NCBI GenBank assembly: GCA_963722715.1
Contig: CAVROA010000023.1
Location: 245,045 to 309,044 of the forward strand
Direction: 5' to 3'
Length of the DNA: 64,000 nt
Source: DASQGA01 sp963722715
GTDB lineage: Bacteria > Actinomycetota > Thermoleophilia > Gaiellales > Gaiellaceae
Positions within the stretch are counted from its first letter, which is position 1. Each line of letters opens with the position of its first letter. A program made the position numbers and the translations under genes. The notes under the pieces are model-generated. The model was not told the DNA's origin and made no database searches. It worked only from the letters and a program-made list of their open reading frames with translations. Below are positions 34,423 through 42,163 of the stretch, in pieces.

Positions 34423-35019
34423 CTACCGAGCCCGGCGCAGGAGGAACTGGTCCCGCAGGAAGACGGGCTCGTAGGCACCCGCCTTCGTCACGAGGAAGTG
34501 GTCGACCGCCCGGCGAACTCCGTCGTCCCACCAACCGGCGGCGCCGTAGTCATCGCCTGCAAGCAGGCCGCCCGGCTTCACCTTCGGGGCAAAGAGCTCC
34601 AGATCGGCCCACACGTAGTCGTAGAGGTGGTTGCCGTCCACGTAGACCCAGTCGAGGGACGCGTCCTCGAACCGGGCCGCAGCGTCGGCGGACGCCGAGC
34701 GGTGGATGACGACGGTGCCGTCCGCGATCTCGGTCTCGAAGCGCTGTAGGACGCGCTCGTAGACCTCGTCCATCTCCGCCTGGCCGCCGGCCCGGGCGCC
34801 TCCGTACCACGCCTGCTCGTAACCCTCGTCAGGCGCGAAGGCCCAGGGGTCCAGGAGGTGCAGCCGGGTGGGCCGGACGACGCGGAGGATCGCGGCCGAG
34901 AGGTCGCCCGCCCAGACGCCGATCTCGACGCCGACCGAGTGCTTCGGCAAGCGGCGAAGGAGGCGAGCTCGCTCCTGTCGGTGGCGAGCCTGGCGCAGGC
35001 GGTCCCCCAGCCGGGGCAT
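34423..35019 (-). CDS. Class I SAM-dependent methyltransferase
   Basis: A 198-aa Rossmann methyltransferase with VGVEIGVWAGDLSAAIL as the SAM motif I and LDWVYVDGNHLYDYVWADLELFAPKVKPGGLLAGDDY as post-motif I through motif III. The pattern matches the Methyltransf_24 group found in glycan and natural-product clusters. Substrate unknown. Convergent with the FabL-like gene and divergent from the MFS gene at 35089. Confidence 0.85.
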   Translation of the reverse strand: MPRLGDRLRQARHRQERARLLRRLPKHSVGVEIGVWAGDLSAAILRVVRPTRLHLLDPWAFAPDEGYEQAWYGGARAGGQAEMDEVYERVLQRFETEIADGTVVIHRSASADAAARFEDASLDWVYVDGNHLYDYVWADLELFAPKVKPGGLLAGDDYGAAGWWDDGVRRAVDHFLVTKAGAYEPVFLRDQFLLRRAR

Positions 35020-35067
35020 CGGCGGAGCCTAACGTGCCGGCCGCGTCCCGACCTGATGGGGATCATC

Positions 35068-35089
35068 TATACTTTCGTTACGTAACGAA
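35068..35089 (+). promoter_or_regulatory. Promoter -10 and palindromic operator of the efflux-MarR operon
   Basis: A perfect 16-bp palindrome TTCGTTACGTAACGAA (35074-35089) directly follows a good -10 element TATACT (35068-35073). It ends on the A of the transporter start codon. Repressor bound here would block initiation. As a marR gene is the second gene of the same operon, autoregulation by that protein is the obvious model. I see no clear -35. Confidence 0.8.
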
Positions 35090-36552
35090 TGAATGACCGA
35101 ACTGTTTATCCACTAGGCAAGCGGCGAACCCTGATCGTGTTCGCCGGGCTCATGCTCGCCATGCTCGTCGCGGCGCTCAACCAGACCATCGTCGCGACTG
35201 CCCTGCCGACGATCGTGGGAGACCTCGGCGGGCTGCAGCACTACTCCTGGGTCTTCTCGGCCTACATGCTGGGGATGACGGTGACCGTGCCGCTCTACGG
35301 GCGCCTCTCCGACTTCTACGGCCGCAGGCCGTTCTTCGCGCTCGGCATCCTCCTCTTCTCGGCGGGATCGATTGTCGCCGGGCTCGCACCCTCAATGGAG
35401 GTGCTGATCGCCGGCCGCGCGATCCAGGGTCTCGGCGCCGGCGGGCTGATCCCGCTCGGCATCGCCGTGATCGGCGACATCATCCCGCCGCGGCAACGCG
35501 GCAAGTGGCAGGGCCTGATCGGCGTCGTGTTCGGCACGGCCTCCGTGATCGGCCCCGCGACCGGCGGGTGGATCGCCGACAACACGTCCTGGCGCTGGGC
35601 CTTCTTCGTCAGCCTCCCGCTCGCGGCGCTGGCTCTGACCGTGGTCTGGCTCGGCTTCGACGCGAAGCAAGTCAAGGAGCGCCACCGGATCGACTATCTC
35701 GGCGCCACGCTGCTCACCGGGGCCGTCTCCACCGGGCTGCTCGGATCCGTCTGGGGCGGCGTCGACTATCCCTGGACATCGCCCGTGATCGTGGGCCTCT
35801 TCATCGCTTCCGCGCTCCTCGCGGTCGCCTTCGTCCTGCAGGAGCGGCGTGCAGCCGAGCCGATCCTGCCCCTCGACCTCTTCCGAAACCGCACGTTCGC
35901 GGTCGCCCAGGTGGCTCTCTTCGGCGTTGGCGCGGCGATCTTCGGAACGATCATGTTCGTGCCGCTCTTCGTGCAGCAGGTGCTGGGCGAGAGCGCCACC
36001 AGCTCCGGGGCGATCCTGACCCCGCTCATGCTCGGTTGGATCACGGCGAGTGCCCTTTCGGGCCAGGTCGTGTCCCGGACCGGCCACTACCGGCCGGTGC
36101 TCCTGGCCGGGCCTCCGATCATGGCGACCGGGTTCTACCTCCTCGCTGGCATGGATCCTTCGGCGACGGCCTTCGAGGCGACCCGGAACGTGATCATCGT
36201 CGGCGTCGGCGTCGGCCTCCTCATGCAGAACTTCACGGTCGCCGTCCAGAACGCCGTCCCGCGGAGGCTTATGGGAACCGCGACGGCGTCGACCCAGTTC
36301 TTCCGGTCGATCGGCGCCACGGCCGGCGTCACCGCGATGGGCGCGATCATGCTCGCCCGGCTGGGTGCGTCGGAGGCGTCCAGCGCGGGCCCGGCCGAGC
36401 TCGCGAACGCGCTCCAACCCGCCTTCGCACTCGGGATCCTGCTGTGCGCCCTCACCTTCGTTGCGACGCTCTTCCTGCCACACACCGAGCTCCGCGCCAC
36501 GATGGACGATTCCGTCGCAGAGACCGCGCGGGCACAAAGGCAGGCAGCGTGA
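35089..36552 (+). CDS. DHA2-family MFS multidrug efflux transporter (EmrB/QacA type)
   Basis: A 487-aa exporter with about 14 membrane helices. It has the DHA2 signature LNQTIVATALPTIVGDLGG in TM1, motif A PLYGRLSDFYGRRPFF, and motif C GLIGVVFGTASVIGPATGGWIADNTSWRWAFFVSLP. Proton-driven efflux of hydrophobic compounds is the usual function. It starts right at the palindromic operator, so the mRNA may be leaderless or nearly so. The stop overlaps the marR start as GTGA. Confidence 0.95.
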   Translation: MNDRTVYPLGKRRTLIVFAGLMLAMLVAALNQTIVATALPTIVGDLGGLQHYSWVFSAYMLGMTVTVPLYGRLSDFYGRRPFFALGILLFSAGSIVAGLAPSMEVLIAGRAIQGLGAGGLIPLGIAVIGDIIPPRQRGKWQGLIGVVFGTASVIGPATGGWIADNTSWRWAFFVSLPLAALALTVVWLGFDAKQVKERHRIDYLGATLLTGAVSTGLLGSVWGGVDYPWTSPVIVGLFIASALLAVAFVLQERRAAEPILPLDLFRNRTFAVAQVALFGVGAAIFGTIMFVPLFVQQVLGESATSSGAILTPLMLGWITASALSGQVVSRTGHYRPVLLAGPPIMATGFYLLAGMDPSATAFEATRNVIIVGVGVGLLMQNFTVAVQNAVPRRLMGTATASTQFFRSIGATAGVTAMGAIMLARLGASEASSAGPAELANALQPAFALGILLCALTFVATLFLPHTELRATMDDSVAETARAQRQAA

Positions 36553-37019
36553 CCCACGAGGCTGAGAGCGAGCGCCTGGCCGAGGGGATCATCCGCCTCT
36601 GGGGCGAGCTTCAGCGGCGGAAGACGACCACCGGAGAAGAGCTCTCGACGGCGGAGCTGACCACGCCCCAGGCGATCGCGCTCCGCGTGGTCGTCCGCGA
36701 AGGCCCCTGCCGGATGGGGGCGCTCGCCGAGGCGCTGGGTGTCACGGTTGCGACCGCGAGCCGAACTGTCGATGCCCTTGCCGCCCGGAAGTTTGTCCGC
36801 CGCGAGCGCGATCCCGCCGACGCGAGGGCTGTGCAGGTCGTCGCGACGGCGACCGGGAAGCGCGAGCACCTGGTGCGGCGCAAGCGTTTCGTCACCGCGC
36901 TCGGCCGGCTCGCCGACGACCTCTCCGAGCACGAGCGGCGACAGCTCGTGGAGTCGCTGGAGACACTCGGGCGACTTTTCGCGCGGCCGGACTCTAGCGC
37001 CCGACGGGCAGCGGGCTGA
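36549..37019 (+). CDS. MarR-family transcriptional regulator
   Basis: A 156-aa winged-helix repressor. The recognition region is MGALAEALGVTVATASRTVDALAARKFVRRERDPADARAVQVVATATGK, typical of MarR, flanked by dimerisation helices. Its partner is the upstream efflux pump, with which it is translationally coupled. It probably binds the palindrome at the head of the operon and releases it on ligand binding. GTG start. The last 26 nt overlap the 3' end of the convergent VUT gene. Confidence 0.93.
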   Translation: MTHEAESERLAEGIIRLWGELQRRKTTTGEELSTAELTTPQAIALRVVVREGPCRMGALAEALGVTVATASRTVDALAARKFVRRERDPADARAVQVVATATGKREHLVRRKRFVTALGRLADDLSEHERRQLVESLETLGRLFARPDSSARRAAG

Positions 37020-37665
37020 AGCTGGTGTCCCGGTCGAAGACGTCGACTCCCTCGCGCCGCTTGAGGGTGTTTACGAGCGCGTAGGTCAGCGGGGTCGCAG
37101 CAGTCTCGTAGGCGACTTTGATCGCCCACGTGGTCAGGATGGGATCGACGAGCGGCGTCCCGGTCCCGGCAAAGGCCAGCGTCACGAAGATGGCCGAGTC
37201 GAGCCCCTCGCCGACAACGGTCGACCCGATCGTCCGCGCCCAGAGGAAGCGGCCGCCGGTCGCGACCTTCATGCGCGCAAGCACGGCCGAATTCACGAGC
37301 TCCCCGACGAGATAGGCGGCGAGGGAGGCGAGGAAGAGGCGCCAGGTAGTCCCGAGGATCTGGTCGTATGCCTCGTCGTCTTCGAAAAAAGGTGCAGCCG
37401 GGAGCGCGATAGCGGCCTGGATCGCGAGGACGGCCATCAGGTTGCAGGCGAAGCCCAGCCAGATGACGGCCCGCGCCGCGCGGAAGCCATAGACCTCGGT
37501 CAGCACGTCGCCGAGGAGGTAGGAGAGCGGGAAGACGACAAGCGCGGCCGGGAACACTCGTCCCGAGACCTCGACCAGCTTGACCGCGATCACGTTCGAA
37601 ACGACGAGGGCCGTGACGAAGAAGGCCGCGATCGCAACGAAGCGCCAGGAGAGCCGTTCGGTCAC
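36994..37665 (-). CDS. Queuosine precursor transporter (VUT/YhhQ family)
   Basis: A 223-aa membrane protein with about six helices. Family landmarks are VVSNVIAVKLVEV at TM1, VVFPLSYLLGDVLTEVYGFRAARAVIWLGF with the conserved Asp and Glu, and GSTVVGEGLDSAIFVTLAF. YhhQ relatives import 7-cyano-7-deazaguanine for queuosine, so salvage of this tRNA-modification precursor is likely. It follows proline dehydrogenase by 12 nt. Confidence 0.92.
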   Translation of the reverse strand: MTERLSWRFVAIAAFFVTALVVSNVIAVKLVEVSGRVFPAALVVFPLSYLLGDVLTEVYGFRAARAVIWLGFACNLMAVLAIQAAIALPAAPFFEDDEAYDQILGTTWRLFLASLAAYLVGELVNSAVLARMKVATGGRFLWARTIGSTVVGEGLDSAIFVTLAFAGTGTPLVDPILTTWAIKVAYETAATPLTYALVNTLKRREGVDVFDRDTSFSPLPVGR

Positions 37666-37677
37666 CCGCCGCTCAGG

Positions 37678-38610
37678 TCAGTCGGAGTTGCGACCGTTCC
37701 GACCCGGAAGGAAGCGGCGGGCCGTCGCCTTTGCGATCGCCGTCGCCATGGCCGGGTTCTCCTGGAGCCTTCGCACGGAGTACTCGTACCAGCGGCGGCC
37801 GAACGGGACGTACACGCGGAGCCGGTGGCCCTCGCGAACGAGTTGGCGGCCGAGGTCTTCGCGGACTCCGAGCAGCATCTGGAACTCGTACTCGTCGCGC
37901 TTCTTCCCGTGCTTCTCGAGCAGCTTCTTCGCGCGGTCGATCACCCAGCCGTCGTGCGTCGCGACCGCGACGTAGGCGCCGGCTTCGAACAGGTCGTCGA
38001 CGGCGTTGACGAAGTTCTCCCGGATCGCCTGCGCTCCCTGGTACGCGATATCGGGCGGCTCGAGGTAGATGCCCTTGCACACCCTGACGTTCGGCTGGAG
38101 GTCGGCCAGGGCGGAGATGTCTTCCAGCGTCCGGCGCAGGCGCGCCTGGAGCACGACGCCGACACTCGTCAGCCCCTCCGCGCGTAGCGATCGGTAGACC
38201 TCGAGCGTGTCGGAGGTCGTCGACGCGTCCTCCATGTCAATCCGGACGAAGTTCGACCGCTCCTCCGCACAACGCACGAGGTCGGCCAAGTTCTCGCGGC
38301 AGAAATCCGTGTCGATGATCAACCCGAGCCCTGTCGGCTTCACGCTGACGTTCGAGTCGAGCTGCTCGCGGCGGATCGTCTCGAAGACGTCGCGGTAGGC
38401 CTCCACGAGCGCGAGCGCCTCCTCGCGCGTCGTCACCTCTTCGCCGAGCACGTCGAGCGTCGCGAGCTTCCCGGCCTCGTTGAGCTGCTTGACCACCCTG
38501 CATGCATCGGGAAGCGCGTCCCCGGCGATGTACCGGCGTGAGAGCCGCTTGACCACCGGCCGTGGCACGGCCGGCAGCACACGGACGATCGCGCGGTCGA
38601 GGACGGTCAC
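37678..38610 (-). CDS. Proline dehydrogenase
   Basis: FAD-dependent oxidation of L-proline to pyrroline-5-carboxylate, 310 aa, single-domain (not PutA). The TIM-barrel FAD/substrate motifs include SVKPTGLGLIID, FVRIDMEDA, VCKGIYLEPPDIAY, VATHDGWV and the C-terminal RVYVPFGRRWYEYSVRRLQENP with the arginines that bind the proline carboxylate. GTG start abuts the preceding small gene. The partner P5C dehydrogenase is not in the window. Confidence 0.95.
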   Translation of the reverse strand: MTVLDRAIVRVLPAVPRPVVKRLSRRYIAGDALPDACRVVKQLNEAGKLATLDVLGEEVTTREEALALVEAYRDVFETIRREQLDSNVSVKPTGLGLIIDTDFCRENLADLVRCAEERSNFVRIDMEDASTTSDTLEVYRSLRAEGLTSVGVVLQARLRRTLEDISALADLQPNVRVCKGIYLEPPDIAYQGAQAIRENFVNAVDDLFEAGAYVAVATHDGWVIDRAKKLLEKHGKKRDEYEFQMLLGVREDLGRQLVREGHRLRVYVPFGRRWYEYSVRRLQENPAMATAIAKATARRFLPGRNGRNSD

Positions 38611-38904
38611 CTAGCGCTCGCGCATAAAGCCCTGGCGAGCGGCGGAGACCAGCGCGACCGCCTCGGGAAAGAGGACGCGCATCGCATCGCGGAGGGCGAT
38701 CGCCTGCTCGTCGGCGGGGCCCTGGACGTCGATCCGCTTCAGGGCTGCACCGGTCAACTCGACCGCGGTGTTCAGCGTTAGCGTCGCAAACTGCTCACGC
38801 TGCGACTCCTGGACTGCCTCCGACTGCTGCTCGGCGAACTCGCGGAGCCCACGCATGAGCTCCTCCGGATCGCCTCCGAACGGAAATCCGAACCCACCTT
38901 CCAT
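38611..38904 (-). CDS. Small hypothetical protein before proline dehydrogenase
   Basis: A 97-aa predominantly helical protein: Gly-rich start MEGGFGFPFGGDPEELMRGLREFAEQ, then amphipathic helices ending VSAARQGFMRER. No family recognised. It ends at the base before the proline dehydrogenase start and begins 19 nt after the gene above, so it is in the same transcript. Could be a scaffold or regulatory subunit. Confidence 0.72.
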   Translation of the reverse strand: MEGGFGFPFGGDPEELMRGLREFAEQQSEAVQESQREQFATLTLNTAVELTGAALKRIDVQGPADEQAIALRDAMRVLFPEAVALVSAARQGFMRER

Positions 38905-38923
38905 GTCGCTCCTTCCGGCCCGC

Positions 38924-39481
38924 CTAAGCGAGCGCCAGCTTGTACGTGCCTTCGACCCTACGGGCTAGCTCGTCGGCCGCGCCGATACCCACCTTCATCG
39001 CCTCGGCGAAGGGCGAGCTTCCGACGTCCCCGAGGGTCTGCTCCAGCCGAGCCGCCGCCAAACCGACTGCGTCCAGATACGCGAGGCTGGCGATCCGCGG
39101 AGCTTCGAGGAGGGTCCCGGCCAGTGCTCGCGCCGCCTCTTCCGCCTCGTCGATTCCCTCAGGGTTCTCGGTGGCCCGGAGCTCCGCAAGCGTCGTACGC
39201 AGGGCTTCGAGGTCGCCCCCGCCTGCGCTTTCCTCGGCCAGCTCGCACAAGGCGGCGATCGACGCAGCTTCATGAACGAGTGCGCGGTCGAGGACGGGCG
39301 CATTAGCTCCATCGAGTGCGAGCCACCGCTCCTCGCCGCCCGACCCGCCGAACGCGCAGAGAAAGACGAGCCGACCTGAGGAGGTCTCCGCTGGGACCAC
39401 ACCCACGACCTCCTCCTCGCTCGACGCAAAGCTGGCCGCCGCCTCCCGGGCGCCGACGATCTGGTCCTCGAGCGTCACCAC
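38924..39481 (-). CDS. Hypothetical alpha-helical protein
   Basis: About 185 aa. An N-terminal alpha/beta part (VTLEDQIVGAREAAASFASSEEEVVGVVPAE, RLVFLCAFGG) precedes a helical remainder rich in Ala and Glu. No known domain found by eye. I chose the GTG at 39479-39481. A TTG at 39490 would extend the protein by three residues and leave only 7 bp to the divergent methyltransferase start. Probably the head of the proline dehydrogenase operon. Confidence 0.65.
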   Translation of the reverse strand: MVTLEDQIVGAREAAASFASSEEEVVGVVPAETSSGRLVFLCAFGGSGGEERWLALDGANAPVLDRALVHEAASIAALCELAEESAGGGDLEALRTTLAELRATENPEGIDEAEEAARALAGTLLEAPRIASLAYLDAVGLAAARLEQTLGDVGSSPFAEAMKVGIGAADELARRVEGTYKLALA

Positions 39482-39497
39482 GAGCAACAATAGCCAG

Positions 39498-40223
39498 GTG
39501 GAACAGGCGCTCGGCGAGTCGACACGAGCGGCGCAAAGCCTTTTCGCGCCTCTCGGCCCGACCTACGACCGCTATGCGCGAGTCCTTTCCTTTGGGCAGG
39601 ACCCGCGCTGGCGAAGCTTCCTCGTCTCCCGGGTCGAAGCGGGTCCTGACCAGACGGTCCTCGACGTCGCAAGCGGGACCGGTGCGGTGGCGATCGAGCT
39701 CGCGCACCGCTATGGGTGCTCCGTGGTCGGCATCGACCAGAGCGCCGAGATGCTGGCGGCAGGCCGGCGCCGCGTAGCCAGGGCCGGTGTCGGCGAGCTC
39801 GTGAAGCTCCAGCAAGGTCGGGCGGAGTCGCTTCCGTTCGACGACGAGAGCTTCGACGCCGTCACCTTCACCTACCTGCTCCGATACGTGGACGACCCCG
39901 CCGCCACCCTTCGCGAGCTCGCAAGGGTGCTTCGTCCAGGTGGAAGACTTGCCTCGCTCGAGTTCTTCGTGCCCCCCCATCCTCTCGCCAGGGCCGCCTG
40001 GGAGCTCTACGTCCGCATCGGGCTTCCGGTTGCCGGCAGCGTCGTCTCGCCCGGATGGGGGCGCGTCGGCCGGTTCCTCGGGCCGAGCATCCGCGACTTC
40101 TACGAGGGCCTCCCGCTCCCGAAGCTCCTCGGGCTCTGGCGCGCCGCAGGGATCGAAGAGCCAAGCTTCCGCGCGCTCAGCCTCGGCGGAGGCATCGTGG
40201 TCTGGGGCGATCGTGAGCGCTGA
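39498..40223 (+). CDS. UbiE/MenG-like methyltransferase
   Basis: A 241-aa class I methyltransferase resembling demethylmenaquinone methyltransferase. It has FAPLGPTYDRYARVLSFGQDPRWR at the N-terminus, SAM motif VLDVASGTGAVAIELA, DQSAEML, and the UbiE-type segment GRAESLPFDDESFDAVTFTYLLRYVDDPAATLRELARVLRPGGRLASLEF. The conserved NR/YD pattern of MenG is partly kept, so a quinone substrate is plausible, but no other men genes are nearby. GTG start. Confidence 0.85.
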   Translation: MEQALGESTRAAQSLFAPLGPTYDRYARVLSFGQDPRWRSFLVSRVEAGPDQTVLDVASGTGAVAIELAHRYGCSVVGIDQSAEMLAAGRRRVARAGVGELVKLQQGRAESLPFDDESFDAVTFTYLLRYVDDPAATLRELARVLRPGGRLASLEFFVPPHPLARAAWELYVRIGLPVAGSVVSPGWGRVGRFLGPSIRDFYEGLPLPKLLGLWRAAGIEEPSFRALSLGGGIVVWGDRER

Positions 40224-40947
40224 GGCGCCGCGGCCGGCCTTCTACGCGCTCGCCCCCGGGAGCTGGCGTGACTACGTGACGCTCCTCCATCCGCCCTACA
40301 CGGCGTGGCACCTGAGCTACGTGGCGATCGGCGCCGCGCTCGCAGCCGACTTCCGGCTCTCCCGGCTCCTACCGACGCTCGCGGCCTTCTTCCTCGCAGT
40401 CGGAATCGGCGCACATGCACTGGACGAGCTCCATGGCCGCCCGCTCGGCACCGAGCTCGGGTCCGGGACGCTCGCCCTGCTCGCCGCTCTGTCGATCGCG
40501 GGTGCCGTTGCGATCGGCATCTTCACGGCCGTCGCCTGGAGCCCCTGGATCGCCGTCTTCGCCATTCTCGGCGCCTTCCTCGTCTGCGCCTACAACCTGG
40601 AGCTCCTCGGCGGGCGCTTCCACACGGACGCCTGGTTTGCGCTCTCCTGGGGCGCTTTCCCGCTCGTGACGGGGTTCTTCGCCGTGGCGGAGACGATCAC
40701 CGTGGCCGCGCTCGCGGCCGGTGCCTTCGCGTTTGCGCTCAGCCTGGCGCAGCGCCGTCTCTCGACCCAGGTCCGTCACGTGCGCAGGCACGTCAGAGAG
40801 GTGCGCGGGACGATCCTCCGGCATGACGGATCGAGCGAGGAGATAAATGTCGACACCCTGATCGGAGCCGAGGAGCGCGCCCTCAAGCTGCTCACGGCGG
40901 CAATCGTCCTCCTTGCCCTCTCGCTGGTCATGATGAGACTCGCATGA
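40213..40947 (+). CDS. Polytopic membrane protein downstream of UbiE-like gene
   Basis: A 244-aa protein with seven or so membrane helices. The N-terminal LHPPYTAWHLSYVAIGAAL and AVGIGAHALDELHGRPLG motifs recall the polar clusters of UbiA-type prenyltransferases, but the classical NxxxDxxxD is not seen. After the helices comes a soluble tail (RHVREVRGTILRHDGSSEEINVDTL) and one more membrane helix. Overlaps the methyltransferase by 11 nt, so the pair may act on the same lipid substrate. GTG start. Confidence 0.75.
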   Translation: MSAEAPRPAFYALAPGSWRDYVTLLHPPYTAWHLSYVAIGAALAADFRLSRLLPTLAAFFLAVGIGAHALDELHGRPLGTELGSGTLALLAALSIAGAVAIGIFTAVAWSPWIAVFAILGAFLVCAYNLELLGGRFHTDAWFALSWGAFPLVTGFFAVAETITVAALAAGAFAFALSLAQRRLSTQVRHVRRHVREVRGTILRHDGSSEEINVDTLIGAEERALKLLTAAIVLLALSLVMMRLA

Positions 40948-42128
40948 TCGCGATCCCGATCCACCTGGAGCCGGCGCTCCTCGTTCGCCCGGCGCCCCCC
41001 GCCCTGATCGCGCCGGCGCCGAGGCAAGTCTCGTTCGGGCTCGTGGAAGGACGAGTCAACGCCGGCACCGTTCGCATCGCTGTCTTCGTCGACGGCGCCG
41101 AGACCGCCAACCGGTCGACGCCGGAGGGGCGATTCCGCCTCCGCGTCGCCCTCCCCGCGCGCGACGTCACCGTCAAGGTGGTCGCGTACGGTGCCGCGGG
41201 ACGTTCTGCTGCAACGGCAGTGAGCCCCGTCTTCGGACTTCCGCGGGCAGCCCGCCCGACGGCGACCCGGGGGCGGCTGGACCGCGTGCTCCAGGGACGT
41301 CTGAGAGCACGTAGCGACGCCTTTCCAGGAATCACCGCCTTCTACGTCCAGAACCTCCGAACGGGCGCAGGTGCCGCGCGGAACGCTCGTGCACGGTTCC
41401 CGGCCGCCTCGACGGTGAAGCTCGGGATCGCGATCGAAGTGATGCGAACACTGCCCGGCCTGCCCGCCAAAGGCACCGAGGTCGACCAGCTGCTTCGCTC
41501 CATGCTCCAGGTTTCGAGCAACCAGGCAGCCAACGAGCTCCTCGTCTGGCTCGGCGGCTCGACCGGCGCCGGCGCGGACCGCGTCAACACCACCTTGCGC
41601 CAGGCCGGAATCACGGATACCGAGCTCTTCGGCGGCTACATCGTCGGAACGGGGCTTGCCGCAGGCAGTCCGATCCCGATCGGGGTCGTCGAGTCGCCCT
41701 CGTTCGGCATCGGCAAATACACGACCGCGTGGGATATGGCCCGGATGTTCAAGTACCTCCATCTGGCCACGGCCGGTCGTGGGCCGTTGATCAGTCGCCT
41801 GCGGGGGTTCACACCGGCGGATGCCAGGCGCCTGCTCTATTTCCTCGTGCACTCGCAAGACCACGGAAAGCTGGATCGTTTCGTCCGCGGCCCGGGAGTC
41901 GCCGTTCCCCACAAGGCCGGCTGGATCCTGACCGCGCGCCACGATACGGGCCTCGTCTACTCGAGGGACGGCGTCTTCGTGGCGGCCGTCATGACGTGGA
42001 ACGGGTCAGGCATCAGCATGTCAGCCGATGCGCTGGCCGGGCGAATCGCGAAGCTTGCGCTCGACCGCTTCGCTGCCACCGCCACGGTCACGTCCGCCGA
42101 CGCGACCTTCCTTTCGCTTCACCTCTAG
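40944..42128 (+). CDS. Class A beta-lactamase-like serine hydrolase
   Basis: A 394-aa protein of the penicillin-recognising fold. The N-terminal 105 residues form an extra beta-rich domain after a short hydrophobic stretch. The catalytic domain has SxxK at Ser156-Lys159 (AASTVKL), SxN at 191-193 (SSNQAAN), and K324-A-G in place of KTG (HKAGW). Class A enzymes usually need a Glu in the omega loop; none is obvious, so a peptidase or esterase role is possible. ATGA overlap with the previous gene. Confidence 0.82.
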   Translation: MIAIPIHLEPALLVRPAPPALIAPAPRQVSFGLVEGRVNAGTVRIAVFVDGAETANRSTPEGRFRLRVALPARDVTVKVVAYGAAGRSAATAVSPVFGLPRAARPTATRGRLDRVLQGRLRARSDAFPGITAFYVQNLRTGAGAARNARARFPAASTVKLGIAIEVMRTLPGLPAKGTEVDQLLRSMLQVSSNQAANELLVWLGGSTGAGADRVNTTLRQAGITDTELFGGYIVGTGLAAGSPIPIGVVESPSFGIGKYTTAWDMARMFKYLHLATAGRGPLISRLRGFTPADARRLLYFLVHSQDHGKLDRFVRGPGVAVPHKAGWILTARHDTGLVYSRDGVFVAAVMTWNGSGISMSADALAGRIAKLALDRFAATATVTSADATFLSLHL

Positions 42129-42163
42129 CGTCGGAGGAGACCGTCTAGGCCTACGATTGGGCC

